Assembly (NCBI GenBank): GCA_002435865.1
Contig: DIWV01000005.1
Span: 18,031 to 82,030 of the forward strand
From: Cloacimonetes bacterium UBA6097
GTDB lineage: Bacteria; Cloacimonadota; Cloacimonadia; Cloacimonadales; Cloacimonadaceae
Reading direction: 5' to 3'
Length of the DNA: 64,000 nucleotides
The translations under genes were made by a program, and so were the position numbers. Shown in pieces: positions 1-9,113 of this stretch (positions within the stretch are counted from its first letter, which is position 1; every line of letters begins with the position of its first letter). The notes under the pieces were generated by a model. That model had not been told where the DNA came from. It did not search any database and worked only from the letters and a program-made list of their open reading frames with translations.

Positions 1-1444
1 CAATATCGCTCATTGTTGCATTCCAGGCTTTTTCAGCTTCTACCAGGTCCAGGATGTAAGAATATAGCTTATTGCAATAGGGAATATCAGTATAATTTGC
101 CACAGTGAAATCGATGCTGAAAAGTCCCTTTCTGCGTCCTACAGCCTGAAAAATCTTTTTAAGCATCTGTTTGGCATCATCAAATCCAATAAAACTATAC
201 CGGTTAAGTTTTAATACCTGATCTTTGAAACAGACAGGAATTTCTATATGATTGCTTTTTAGGGATGAAATCCATGGTGTGAAAGGAAAGGTCATTCCTT
301 GCTTAAAACCTGATGATTCTTTAAATGACAGACTTGAATCGTACTGTGGGAAAAGCCTTTCATGGATATCCCTGACCTTTTCGCTGAGTACAAATTCATG
401 CTGTCTGATACCGAGCTGTTCTTTATGTATTTGGCGCAGCATTATCTGTTTTCGGATGATATGGTCTTCGCGGTTCTCCTTGTCATCAGTATTCATCAGT
501 CCAATTTCATTGCCCTGCTTAAGAATGAAACGAATCTCATCCTGTAAATCAGCATCATCAAGTGAGTAATCAATATCGGGTGTGCGGTCGGTGGCAACAA
601 ACCAGGTGGAATGCAGATTATGCTCTTTTTCTAAAAAATTAAACTCCTGGAAGTTCCAGTACATTTCATAATTGGTAAAGATATACTTTAGTTTACTCCA
701 GAAATTACGGAACAGACGCTGCCACCGTAGAGTAACAAACAGTGCAATATCGTCCAGGACAGAAAAGATTATACTGTTCATATCCCACTTCTGCAGGTCA
801 TCAACGCTATGGGACAGAGCAACAGCCATATCTTCTGCGCGGGGCCAATAGTGCTTTTGGACAATGTACTGGTTCTTTGCTTTTGCCTGCTCTTTGATCA
901 GGTTATCCAGCAGCCATAAATAATTATCCACAAATGGAACATCTTTATATTGATAAAATGCACTTGCAGTTTCCGGCAGGCAGTTTTGATGGTCACGTGC
1001 GTTATCGCATTGCTCTTCCATATTTGCTAATTGGTAAAATATGTTTCCGGGTAAATCAAAATTTATCTTACAGCCGTGAATGTCCAGCTCCGTATAGTTC
1101 TCTGCCGGGTACTCAAACTTACGCTCAGAAATAACAGGAGTCTGAGTAAACAACTTCACATTCCTCAGGGCTCTTCTGAGTTGGTCAGGAGTATACCCAT
1201 TTATTTCATAAAGCCTGGGGTCGGATTGGATAAAGATAGTAATGTATTGTTCAGTAAGAGTTTTTAGTTCATCAATTGTAGGTTCGATCAAGCCATACAG
1301 AAGCAGAATATCGCGTTCCCTGAGAAGTGAAGGATTGGAGATAAATCTGTGACTAAGTCCAAGTGTTTCAAAGATAAAGTCAAAAGTGTACTTTATTTCC
1401 CGATTGTACTTGTCTAACTTATAATCTACCAAAACCGAAATCAT
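1..1444 (-). CDS. Polysaccharide-deacetylase-like protein, 3' end cut by window edge
   Basis: An open reading frame runs from an ATG at 1444-1442 to the left edge without a stop (481 codons seen), so the C-terminus is outside the window. The first ~190 residues look like the N-terminal domain often placed before NodB-type deacetylase domains in Bacteroidota-like genomes (DUF7033-type, by resemblance). The deacetylase core follows: residues 208-217 read VALSHSVDDL, then HSTWFV near 270 and GNEIGLM at 311-317. Known relatives have H-D-V-D and G-x-E-I-G-L-H; here the first Asp is Ser213 and the His is Met317, so catalytic and metal ligands look altered and activity is doubtful. It has its own near-consensus promoter (1481-1509) and is transcribed away from the polysaccharide island. 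Family is fairly sure; function is not. Confidence 0.8.
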   Translation of the reverse strand, partial: MISVLVDYKLDKYNREIKYTFDFIFETLGLSHRFISNPSLLRERDILLLYGLIEPTIDELKTLTEQYITIFIQSDPRLYEINGYTPDQLRRALRNVKLFTQTPVISERKFEYPAENYTELDIHGCKINFDLPGNIFYQLANMEEQCDNARDHQNCLPETASAFYQYKDVPFVDNYLWLLDNLIKEQAKAKNQYIVQKHYWPRAEDMAVALSHSVDDLQKWDMNSIIFSVLDDIALFVTLRWQRLFRNFWSKLKYIFTNYEMYWNFQEFNFLEKEHNLHSTWFVATDRTPDIDYSLDDADLQDEIRFILKQGNEIGLMNTDDKENREDHIIRKQIMLRQIHKEQLGIRQHEFVLSEKVRDIHERLFPQYDSSLSFKESSGFKQGMTFPFTPWISSLKSNHIEIPVCFKDQVLKLNRYSFIGFDDAKQMLKKIFQAVGRRKGLFSIDFTVANYTDIPYCNKLYSYILDLVEAEKAWNATMSDI

Positions 1445-1480
1445 GACACCGCAAATCCTCAATATTGTTCATAAAAAGCC

Positions 1481-1509
1481 TTTATAACAATAAAAGGTGT
1501 CTCTGTCAA
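1481..1509 (-). promoter_or_regulatory. Sigma70-type promoter of the deacetylase-like gene
   Basis: On the minus strand TTGACA (1509-1504) is followed by exactly 17 bases and TATAAA (1486-1481). The expected start of transcription is about 30 bases upstream of the ATG at 1444. The match to the housekeeping consensus is nearly perfect, and it supports using TTGACA/TATAAT-like boxes elsewhere in this genome. Confidence 0.7.
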
Positions 1510-1613
1510 GGGAAAGATTAAATAACAAGGATACCCCATTTTTTAAAAGATGCCATTCTTATGCTGCCAAGGTTCAATAACTTGAGATTATTGCCATATT
1601 ATTTCCTGCTTAT

Positions 1614-1690
1614 TCCTTAATCAATCCATGGGAGATTAAAGGGAGATGCTAGGGTGATCTAAGGGTGCGACCCTTAGATCACCCTTAGAT
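1614..1690. repeat. Dispersed palindromic repeat, copy 1
   Basis: A perfect 16-bp stem (1651-1666 with 1670-1685) closes a 3-base loop. It is preceded by a tail (1614-1650) containing CCATGGGAG and AAAGGGAGATG. The same tail and a related palindrome occur at 51195-51280 and, in inverted order, at 56884-56956. There is no T-run after the stem, so it is not an ordinary terminator. It looks like an intergenic REP- or MITE-like family. Confidence 0.75.
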
Positions 1691-1739
1691 GTCTGTACAA
1701 TGTCTGTAAGATCATATAGGTTGCGAGCAACCAAATTAT

Positions 1740-1810
1740 GAAAGATGAATTAAGAATTATGAATTAATTGTAGGGTCGGGTCTTGTGCCCGCCCGATGTA
1801 ACATAGATTA
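1740..1810. other. Spacer-type intergenic sequence
   Basis: AT-rich text built of repeated GAATTA/GAATTATG words (1747-1768) is followed by a GC-richer stretch with GGGTCGGG and CCCGCCC near 1772-1797 that can form an imperfect hairpin. No coding potential is evident. From memory, sequences of this style are common intergenic repeats in environmental genomes. Confidence 0.35.
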
Positions 1811-1876
1811 TCAATCTGTTGGGTTCCGGTTATAGTATTGCCGGATTGATTAGTAAGCTGGCATTGCTAATACCTG

Positions 1877-1908
1877 CATACAACAGGATGCTATCCTATG
1901 CTACAGGG
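1877..1908. repeat. 32-bp direct repeat, copy A
   Basis: The 32 bases at 1877-1908 recur identically at 2086-2117 in the same orientation. The unit contains the small palindrome AGGAT-GCT-ATCCT and ends in CTACAGGG. The two copies bracket a 178-base segment holding another tandem repeat. Confidence 0.8.
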
Positions 1909-1938
1909 CTAAAAACCATTATTATAATTGACTCACAG

Positions 1939-2036
1939 CCTTTTGCAAAAAGGCGCTACTTTTTCTGGGTTGGTAATTCCTTTTACAAAAAGGCGCTACT
2001 TCTCAGTGGCAACGCCTTTTTAAAATGGCAATACTT
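1939..2036. repeat. Short tandem repeat (~40-bp period, third copy degenerate)
   Basis: A unit beginning CCTTTTGCAAAAAGGCGCTA at 1939 is repeated at 1979 (one base changed in the first 20) and in degenerate form at about 2015. Each unit starts with a CCTTTT/AAAAGG hairpin. An open frame across it (1819-2052) consists of repeat sequence and is not taken as a gene. Confidence 0.65.
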
Positions 2037-2085
2037 CTCTGTGTCTTTGTGATAGAAGAAAAGGTGTGGAGAATGCAATTCACCA

Positions 2086-2117
2086 CATACAACAGGATGC
2101 TATCCTATGCTACAGGG
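2086..2117. repeat. 32-bp direct repeat, copy B
   Basis: Second identical copy of the 1877-1908 unit, same orientation, 209 bases downstream of the first. The remaining gap to 2363 is non-coding and AT-rich; no further structure was recognised in it. Confidence 0.8.
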
Positions 2118-2363
2118 TAAAAAGCTGCGCTAGTTAACGCGAATGTCATTTTTGCTAAGCTCAATTTCGATGTAGATCAATCCACTTTCGAATGACCAAA
2201 GAACTGCTAAGATAAGATTTTTGCTGCAAAACAACAAAAGTGCTATGAGTGCTTATGAAAAAAGCATTGACATATATGCATTATTCACACATAAGGAAAA
2301 AAAATTGTGTCAATGGAATACAGTGATTAAACCCGTTTCAAGAGGAATAAAAAGATATGGTTT

Positions 2364-2391
2364 TTGACAATATGAATATAAGCATTATAAC
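2364..2391 (+). promoter_or_regulatory. Candidate promoter of the polysaccharide island
   Basis: TTGACA (2364-2369), a 16-base spacer and TATAAC (2386-2391) form a good sigma70-type promoter. It lies about 200 bases upstream of the first island gene at 2601, leaving a long untranslated leader in which antitermination or leader control is possible. A weaker TTGACA at 2267-2272 lacks a convincing -10 box. Confidence 0.5.
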
Positions 2392-2600
2392 ATATAGCGT
2401 TATTATGGTTATAGGAACAACTCAATTGTACATTTTTTATATTCCATCTGTGATTTCAGGGATAGTGCCCGGCGATAGATAATTCACAAAAGTGATTATT
2501 CAAAAGATATAAATAATACTTAAAGGTATAGTATTTAAGAGCTTGCAGTATAATCAACTGTAAGTTATGCAGCGAAGCTGTATCTTTGATAGGAGAAAAA

Positions 2601-3581
2601 ATGATAGACTTTAACAATTTTCCTTTTAAAAAAGCTATTGTTACAGGTGGTGCAGGATTCATTGGAAGTCACATTGTAGAAGAGCTTGTTACTAATGGCG
2701 TTGAAACTATCAGTATTGACAACTATTTTGCAGGGAAACATGAGAACCTGGAGTTTTTAAAGAAGTACCCTCACTTTCATGAAGTAGAATGCGATGTGCT
2801 TGATTTTGAAGGTCTTGAGAAGCAGTTTCAGGGTGTCGACATAGTTTTTCACGAGGCAGCATCAAAAAAGACAATTTGTATCAACAATCCCAGGCTGGAC
2901 CTTGAAATCAATGCGAAGGGAACTTTCAATCTTTTGGAATTGGCAGTTAAGCATAAAGTTAAAAAGTTTGTTCATGCATCTACAGGATCTGTTTATGGGG
3001 AAGCAGAGTTTATGCCACAAAGTGAAAGCCACCCGCTTAATCCCACATCATATTATGGAGTCAGCAAACTGGCAGGAGAAAAATATGTCAGGGCTTTCCA
3101 TCATTTGTATGGACTCAATGTAGCAATGCTGAGGTATTTTCATGTATATGGTCCACGCCAGGAATCAAGTGATGTCGGTGGTGTGGTATCCATTTTTGCC
3201 AGACATATTTTAGAAGGGAAACCGATATATATTTATGGTGACGGTACTCAACAACGCTCTTTTACATTTGTAAAGGATGTGGTTAAAGCAAACCTGCTGG
3301 CTGCTATAAGCGAACATACTAATGGGAATGTATACAATTGCGCTTCAGGAATAAAGGTAACAATCGGAGAGCTGTACAACTACGTGTGTGATATTCTGGG
3401 CAAACCAAATCATCCTGTTGAATACAAAGACTGGATGCCCGGGGATATAAAGGTATTTGATATAGATAATAGCAAGATTCGCAAAGAATTAGGCATCGAT
3501 TTTGTAACTGATTTTGTTTCAGGATTGAAACAAACTGTGAACTGGACAAAAGATTTTTACGAATCAAAAGGTAGTTTCTAG
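2601..3581 (+). CDS. NAD-dependent sugar epimerase/dehydratase (extended SDR)
   Basis: Extended short-chain dehydrogenase of the nucleotide-sugar 4-epimerase type. It has a Rossmann GGAGFIG motif (about residues 16-22), an HEAASKK segment near 80, a catalytic serine region STGSVYGE, a YYGVSK Tyr-x-x-x-Lys pair, and a late R-S-F-T-F-V-x-D motif typical of the family. The ATG at 2601 is chosen because AGGAG lies five bases upstream; a TTG at 2586 would put that site inside the gene. It is the first gene of the island and overlaps the next by one base. The exact sugar cannot be told; UDP-hexose C4 epimerisation is most likely. Confidence 0.85.
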   Translation: MIDFNNFPFKKAIVTGGAGFIGSHIVEELVTNGVETISIDNYFAGKHENLEFLKKYPHFHEVECDVLDFEGLEKQFQGVDIVFHEAASKKTICINNPRLDLEINAKGTFNLLELAVKHKVKKFVHASTGSVYGEAEFMPQSESHPLNPTSYYGVSKLAGEKYVRAFHHLYGLNVAMLRYFHVYGPRQESSDVGGVVSIFARHILEGKPIYIYGDGTQQRSFTFVKDVVKANLLAAISEHTNGNVYNCASGIKVTIGELYNYVCDILGKPNHPVEYKDWMPGDIKVFDIDNSKIRKELGIDFVTDFVSGLKQTVNWTKDFYESKGSF

Positions 3582-4525
3582 TGTACAAGCAGCATAGAAT
3601 AGCCATCGTAATCCCTGCATATAATGAAGGTGACCTGATCACAGAAACGCTGGCAGGAATTCCTGAGTATGTAGATACTATGTTTGTGATTCACGATGGC
3701 GGCAAGGATGACACCTTATCCCGAATACAGGATTTTCAAAGCAAAGATTCCAGGGTTGTATTGATAAATCATAAGGTTAATAAAGGTTTGGGGCAATCCC
3801 TGATAGACGGATACCTGGCAAGCGCTGGTTCGGACAATGACATTACTGCAATTATGGCAGGCGATAATCAGATGGATCCGGCAGATTTACCAAGGCTGCT
3901 TGATAAACTGATTGAAGATGGCTTTGACTATGTAAAAGGCAACAGGTTACTTCACCATGAAGTATATGAGAGCATGCCTAAATACCGTTTGATAGGAAAC
4001 ACCATTCTTACTTTCATGACCAAATTTGCAACCGGTTATTTCTTTATGATGGATCCTCAATGCGGATATACTGCAATAAAAAACAATGTCCTAAGACAGA
4101 TACCAATTCATAAAATGGTAAAAGGATACGGATATAATGCAGATATCCTTTGTATGCTTAATATAAGAGGATTTAAAGTAACTGATTGTGAAGTACGCCC
4201 GGTTTACGGTAAAGAAAAGAGTAAAATAAAAATCCTGAAATATATTCGTAAAACCGGAAGTTTACTGTTCAGGCTTTTCTTCCGAAGATTGTGGCAGAGA
4301 TACATTATTCTTGATTTTCACCCTTTGGTTTTGTTTTACTTATTCGCATTTTTCAATACTTTGATAATATTAATTCCATTTACAATCAGGTTCTTTGTAA
4401 TGTATTACCGATACGGGGAAGTACCCAAAACAACAATGACAATTTTACTGTTTACTTTTTTAATCACAATGCAGTCTATCCTCTTTGCAATCTGGATGGA
4501 CATGGATTATAACAAGAAAAAATGA
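3581..4525 (+). CDS. Family 2 glycosyltransferase, membrane-anchored
   Basis: GT-A glycosyltransferase. IVIPAYNEGD stands at the N-terminus, VIHDGGKDDT follows, and MAGDNQMDP takes the place of the usual D-x-D-x-Q-D-P metal site. Two hydrophobic segments near residues 250-310 would anchor it in the inner membrane, as in dolichyl-phosphate-mannose-synthase-like enzymes. The start is a GTG overlapping the TAG of the epimerase (TAGTG). It overlaps the next gene by four bases (ATGA). Acceptor and donor are unknown; the lipid-linked glycan is the probable acceptor given the neighbours. Confidence 0.85.
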   Translation: MYKQHRIAIVIPAYNEGDLITETLAGIPEYVDTMFVIHDGGKDDTLSRIQDFQSKDSRVVLINHKVNKGLGQSLIDGYLASAGSDNDITAIMAGDNQMDPADLPRLLDKLIEDGFDYVKGNRLLHHEVYESMPKYRLIGNTILTFMTKFATGYFFMMDPQCGYTAIKNNVLRQIPIHKMVKGYGYNADILCMLNIRGFKVTDCEVRPVYGKEKSKIKILKYIRKTGSLLFRLFFRRLWQRYIILDFHPLVLFYLFAFFNTLIILIPFTIRFFVMYYRYGEVPKTTMTILLFTFLITMQSILFAIWMDMDYNKKK

Positions 4526-5475
4526 AAAAATATCAAAAGCCATTAATCATTCTAATTACAATAGTATTTATGATACTGATTATTGCTAATGTATCAATGA
4601 AAGATGTTATAAATGGATTGTTTTCAATTGGTATAGGTACTTTTTTGTTGTGTTTGCTTATTCATTTTTTTGTTTATCTCATCAGAAGCATTACGATGAG
4701 TGTTTTCTTAAAAAAAGAAGTTCCATTTTTCTACTTACTGATATCTCATTTAATACATAATTTTTATTTGAACATTGTTCCTGCAAGCATGGGTGAATTA
4801 TCACTTCCATTGTTATTGAACAAGTTTGTTTCAAAAACAAGGACGTTTACGGTTCTTTTAATAACCAGGGGCTTCAGTTTTGCAATGTTTTGCTTATTGT
4901 TTCTGATATCTGTATTTATCATCTTTGGGAAATATACGCTTATAAACATAAATTATAAGCACTTGTCTCTTAGTTTAGCAGCGCTTCTGGTAATTTATAT
5001 CTTATATCTTTTACTCAGGAAAACCAACATAGTAAACAAAGTATTCATTGTTAAGATAAAAGAAAAACTGCTAAAACTTAAAATGAGTTTTGTATTCTCA
5101 ATAAAAAAAGAATTAGTATTTTCAAGAATTCTAAGTTTGTCTTTATTAACATTAGCTTATATCACATTTCTTGCCCTGTTTTTCAAAGTTCTGTTAGTCA
5201 AGCTCAATATATCTGTTAGCTTTATTGAATTGTATTACATAATGTCCTTACAACTTGCAATTTTAGTATTACCTATCAAAAGCTTTGGTGGATTTGGCAC
5301 AACAGAAGGGGCGTGGATGATAGGATTAATGTCACTTGGGATTGATAAGAAGATTGCTTTGGAAAGTGGGATTATCATGCATATAATAAATTTGGCTTCT
5401 GCAGCAATTTTCTTTGCTTTGGGCTTGCTTGCCAAATATTACTATGATAAAAAACTGGCATTGAGTAAAATTTGA
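4522..5475 (+). CDS. Lysylphosphatidylglycerol-synthase-TM/UPF0104 family membrane protein (flippase-like)
   Basis: Integral membrane protein with about eight hydrophobic helices and no soluble domain. The family signatures are visible: NIVPASMGELSLP near residue 88, where the family has N-x-x-P-x-x-x-G-E, and KSFGGFGTTEGAW near 254. Relatives (PF03706) include the membrane part of MprF and many proteins next to glycosyltransferases, believed to move lipid-linked sugars. It overlaps both neighbours by four bases, so it is translationally coupled to the GT2 upstream and the GT-C protein downstream. A second family member sits at 16273. Confidence 0.8.
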   Translation: MKKYQKPLIILITIVFMILIIANVSMKDVINGLFSIGIGTFLLCLLIHFFVYLIRSITMSVFLKKEVPFFYLLISHLIHNFYLNIVPASMGELSLPLLLNKFVSKTRTFTVLLITRGFSFAMFCLLFLISVFIIFGKYTLININYKHLSLSLAALLVIYILYLLLRKTNIVNKVFIVKIKEKLLKLKMSFVFSIKKELVFSRILSLSLLTLAYITFLALFFKVLLVKLNISVSFIELYYIMSLQLAILVLPIKSFGGFGTTEGAWMIGLMSLGIDKKIALESGIIMHIINLASAAIFFALGLLAKYYYDKKLALSKI

Positions 5476-6776
5476 TTTTAGCAATATCTACACATAAGTA
5501 TATGGTGAGTTTACTTCAATTTCTAAATAAAAGACGCGCCCTAATTTTACTTTGCTTGTTCTTGATATCATTAACTCTAAGGCTTTTTGTAACTTACAGA
5601 GATTATAGCAGAAATCATGAAAAAGGATGGAGTGATGCTTTATTATACTTAAGTTATGGAGAAAGCTTTGCCCAGGGAGATTTTTATCCTAAAGTTGGCA
5701 ATTCCGAATATATGATAGTTGGACCTGTGATTCCATTTTTTGTGGCAGCTTCAAAGTGGTTAACAGGCAATCCCATATGGTTTGCATTATTTCTTAATTG
5801 CTTGTTAAGCGCTTTGCTTGTCTATGTACTTTTTGAAATAGGTTCAAAAGTCATTGGTTTGACAGCAGGTTATTTTCTATCAATATGGAGTGTGTTTAAT
5901 ATCAGTTTTATAAGACAAAACTATCAGATACTCAAAGAACCGTTAGTTATTTTATTATTACCTTTAATTGTTTTGAGTCTGGTGAACATTTACAATAATA
6001 AAAAGACGTTATTTAACACTATATTATCTTCCCTTATATTCTCTGTTCTAATTCATGCCGATGAGAGGTATATTGTTTATTGTCCAATATTTCTGCTTTT
6101 CATCTTTTTTACTTCACTGCATAGAATTAAATATAAATTAGCAGGAATATGGATCGTGATTCTTTTAATTACTATGATTCCATGGACTGTAAGAAATTAC
6201 AAACAATTTGGGGAGATTGTAATTCTCAGCCCCCGTACGACTTCGTTTACATCAAAGTTGTGGGGCACAGACTTTGCAAAAATGCATTTTTCGTCTGAAG
6301 ACAGCATGCAAAGAAAAATAATCTCTAATCAAGATGATGCAATTCAGGCAAAAAACAAATATGGTGTACAACCACGTATTTACGGAAAATACGAAAAGTA
6401 TTATAAAGCTTTTATACATTATTGGAAACCTACTTATTTTAAACTTACTTATATCATGTATGGCAACCGTCCTGTAAAATGGTCACTTTCTCATAACATT
6501 TCCAGTTTAATTTTCTATGGAATTTTCCTGCCATTTTATTTATTTGGATTATTTCTTTCGATTTTCAGGAAGAAGTGGCTGATAGTGTATTTAGGCTCAA
6601 TTCCTGTATTTCACTCTCTCCTTCATACATTGATGTTATGGCCATTGGAACGTTATCGTTTGCCGATGAGCTTTTTAATCGTATTAATAGCTATTTGGGC
6701 AATTAATGATTTTATTAGCAATAGGTTAAACTCAAAAAACACCATTGAAAATACTATTTCAAAGGCAGAAGTTTAG
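5472..6776 (+). CDS. GT-C type membrane glycosyltransferase (ArnT/PMT-like)
   Basis: Polytopic membrane protein with about ten helices. An early periplasmic loop carries acidic residues (EKGWSDALLY, about residues 46-55), as in family-39/ArnT-like GT-C enzymes that use polyprenyl-phosphate sugars. With the GT2 at 3581 and the flippase-like protein at 4522 it makes a plausible three-gene sugar-transfer system: charge the lipid, flip it, transfer the sugar. A TTG overlapping the previous stop (TTGA) is taken as start; an ATG at 5502 is an equal alternative that shortens the protein by ten residues. Confidence 0.75.
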   Translation: MILAISTHKYMVSLLQFLNKRRALILLCLFLISLTLRLFVTYRDYSRNHEKGWSDALLYLSYGESFAQGDFYPKVGNSEYMIVGPVIPFFVAASKWLTGNPIWFALFLNCLLSALLVYVLFEIGSKVIGLTAGYFLSIWSVFNISFIRQNYQILKEPLVILLLPLIVLSLVNIYNNKKTLFNTILSSLIFSVLIHADERYIVYCPIFLLFIFFTSLHRIKYKLAGIWIVILLITMIPWTVRNYKQFGEIVILSPRTTSFTSKLWGTDFAKMHFSSEDSMQRKIISNQDDAIQAKNKYGVQPRIYGKYEKYYKAFIHYWKPTYFKLTYIMYGNRPVKWSLSHNISSLIFYGIFLPFYLFGLFLSIFRKKWLIVYLGSIPVFHSLLHTLMLWPLERYRLPMSFLIVLIAIWAINDFISNRLNSKNTIENTISKAEV

Positions 6777-6818
6777 TTTTTTGAACCTGTTAACAGTATA
6801 AATTATAAGGATACTGAT

Positions 6819-8363
6819 ATGATTGTAACAAAATGCCCGTTGACTTTAATTTTACTTTGTTTATCGTTCTTGTTTTTCATAAGCTGCAGCCCAACGACAC
6901 AGACAAAGACCGGTTCACTTAGCGGAAGCGTTATTCTGGTGAATGATACTGATAATCCTGCGAATGAACCTGTTGATTTCTCAGGAGTTACCGTAGCTCT
7001 TTATCGTCCGGCAGTTCTTGATACAACAATCAGCAGAATAAACGGTCAATTTCCCAATATAGGTATACAGATTAATCAGCAGACAGAATTTGACCATAGA
7101 TTACAAAATCCCGTAAAAATTATAACAACATCTGCCAATGGTTCGTTTAACTTAAGCAAGATAAGTTTGGGTAAATATAATCTTGTTGTTATGAAAGAAA
7201 ATTGGGGAGTAAGATATTTCTTTGATATAAATATAACAGAAGGTCAGAATTCACTATTATCTGCTTTAATATCATTATCAGGCAAATCAGAGGATGTTCG
7301 TAATGCTGTGGAATTGTATCCTGTGCGAAGTTTGAGCGGTTATATTTATACTCCATATGCTTTTGAAACAAATCACAGTTACGTTGTTAATGAAAACGTT
7401 TCATTGCAGGGTAACGTCATATTTGAATCATCATCGTATATCTGGGTGAGTCCGGCTAAAAGCATAAACATAGATGATGGCAGTGTTTCTACTCCGGCTC
7501 CTGGTTCTGATTATGCCAGGATCTCTACAACACATAATATGTATGGAACATCTGCTTCAACCATCGATCCTGATAATCAATACTTTTATAGCATCAATTG
7601 CTCAGCCATAGTTACGTTTGCTCAAAATCAGCTGAATTCTATAATTACAACTAATTCCCAATCAGGATGGGAGATTAAAACTTCTGGAATTGATATCAGC
7701 AATATGGTGTTTAAAAACAACAAAATTGGCCTATACTGCTATTTTGTTGAGGAAGTAACAATTACCAACTGCAACGCATCATTTTCCAGTAATGATTTAT
7801 ATGGAGGGATTGCTCTAACAAGCTGCGCTAACACAGAAATGCAGCAGCTCATTATTACAAATTGCTCTGTTGGAATCAGCCAGGATAACTGCCAAAATGC
7901 AAACATCAGCCAAAGCTATATTAGTGCAATTTCTATAAGAGGTGTCTATAATACTTATTATACAACTAGTAACGTTACTCATTGCACGATAGATAATTCT
8001 ATAAATGCAATCTACAATGCAGGCAGAAGCAACACAAATGTTCAGAATTGTAATATCAGCAGTCAAATAGGAATTTACAATAATCAGGGGAATGCGATCG
8101 CTGCAGCATATTTCACTGCATCTCTGAATAATTTCTACTGCACAGTTTATGGAATAAAAACTATAGCTAAATTTGGTGTTGATTATCATTTAAATGCAAC
8201 AAACAATTATTGGGGCACTAACAATACTTCAGTGATTTATAACGATTTAATTTGGGACCAATCCGATGAAAATCCTAATGATCCCGAATATCATATTTAT
8301 GGGATAGTAGACTATCTGCCAGTAAAATTTACTAAAGTTATCGATGCCGGAGTAACTTCATAG
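6819..8363 (+). CDS. Lipoprotein with regulatory-like and parallel beta-helix domains
   Basis: The N-terminus is a hydrophobic signal ending in the lipobox FISC (Cys23), so the product should be a lipoprotein. Residues ~33-160 resemble a carboxypeptidase-regulatory-like beta-sandwich (GSLSGSVILVND, then SANGSFNLSKISLGKYNL). The remainder is rich in short repeats of the N-I-x-x-C/S-x-I type (residues ~270-480), typical of right-handed parallel beta-helices found in polysaccharide lyases and adhesins. No catalytic residues are identified. It is the only obvious outer-surface protein in this part of the island and may bind or process the glycan; that is inference. Confidence 0.7.
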   Translation: MIVTKCPLTLILLCLSFLFFISCSPTTQTKTGSLSGSVILVNDTDNPANEPVDFSGVTVALYRPAVLDTTISRINGQFPNIGIQINQQTEFDHRLQNPVKIITTSANGSFNLSKISLGKYNLVVMKENWGVRYFFDINITEGQNSLLSALISLSGKSEDVRNAVELYPVRSLSGYIYTPYAFETNHSYVVNENVSLQGNVIFESSSYIWVSPAKSINIDDGSVSTPAPGSDYARISTTHNMYGTSASTIDPDNQYFYSINCSAIVTFAQNQLNSIITTNSQSGWEIKTSGIDISNMVFKNNKIGLYCYFVEEVTITNCNASFSSNDLYGGIALTSCANTEMQQLIITNCSVGISQDNCQNANISQSYISAISIRGVYNTYYTTSNVTHCTIDNSINAIYNAGRSNTNVQNCNISSQIGIYNNQGNAIAAAYFTASLNNFYCTVYGIKTIAKFGVDYHLNATNNYWGTNNTSVIYNDLIWDQSDENPNDPEYHIYGIVDYLPVKFTKVIDAGVTS

Positions 8364-8418
8364 TGAACATCAGAAAGCTCAAAAACTATACATCTAATAA
8401 TTACCAGGAAATGAAAAT

Positions 8419-9111
8419 ATGAAAGCAATCATTTTATCAGGAGGACTTGGCACCAGGTTAAAACCTTTTACCGAAGTCATTCCCAAACCTTTACTTCCAA
8501 TTGGCGAAAAAGCAGTTCTTGAGATTCAGATTGAGCATTTAAAAAAGCACGGTTTTCTTGAAATCTTTCTTGCTACCAATTATAAATCCCAATACATAGA
8601 AAATTTCTTTGGCGATGGCAGTAAATATGGAGTTAAGCTTTATATTAGTAAAGAGGAGAAACCGCTTGGTACAGCCGGTCCCGTAAAGTTGCTGAAAGAA
8701 CAACTGGCAGAACCTTTCCTTGTAATGAATGGTGATATACTCACACTTCTGGATTACAGTGATTTATATAAATTTGCCTGTTCCAAAGAATCCCTGCTGA
8801 CAATCGGAACAAAAGAAATTATAACCCCCTTCCAATTCGGGAATATATTCATAGAGGGTGATTACGTCTCAGGTATTGAAGAAAAACCTGATTTCAGAAC
8901 CACTATACTTGCAGGAATTTACATCTTCAAACCTGAAATTCTGGATTTAATACCTGATAGTACTTATTATGGCATGGATACATTAATCAAAACCATGATA
9001 GAACAGAAACTACCTATAACTCATTACCCCATTAAAGAATACTGGCTGGATATTGGTAAAATAGATGATTATGAAAAAGCTCAGGAGATTTACAAAGAGC
9101 GCTTTGAATAA
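8419..9111 (+). CDS. Sugar-1-phosphate nucleotidyltransferase
   Basis: Nucleotidyltransferase domain (NTP_transferase) with the signature GGLGTRLKPFT (residues ~8-18) and PKPLLPIGEK, followed by GTAGPV and MNGDI, where the Asp binds metal. At 230 residues it is a single-domain enzyme without the left-handed beta-helix of GlmU-type proteins, close in style to mannose- or heptose-1-phosphate guanylyltransferases. It forms a tight trio with the FAD oxidoreductase (2 bases downstream) and the SDR at 10226, which suggests they make or modify one nucleotide sugar. The base and sugar are not determinable. Confidence 0.8.
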   Translation: MKAIILSGGLGTRLKPFTEVIPKPLLPIGEKAVLEIQIEHLKKHGFLEIFLATNYKSQYIENFFGDGSKYGVKLYISKEEKPLGTAGPVKLLKEQLAEPFLVMNGDILTLLDYSDLYKFACSKESLLTIGTKEIITPFQFGNIFIEGDYVSGIEEKPDFRTTILAGIYIFKPEILDLIPDSTYYGMDTLIKTMIEQKLPITHYPIKEYWLDIGKIDDYEKAQEIYKERFE

Positions 9112-9113
9112 AT

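Noticed and set aside
252..1267. Several short + strand open frames near the left edge
   Set aside because: They are antisense shadows of the long minus-strand deacetylase-like gene that is cut by the window edge.
1651..1685. Strong hairpin taken at first as a terminator
   Set aside because: No T-run follows on either strand, and the same palindrome family recurs elsewhere as an intergenic repeat.
1819..2052. 77-codon open frame on the + strand
   Set aside because: It runs through direct and tandem repeats, has no ribosome-binding site and no protein-like composition.
2267..2296. TTGACA upstream of the island as a second promoter
   Set aside because: No acceptable -10 box stands at 16-18 bases; the pair at 2364-2391 is better.
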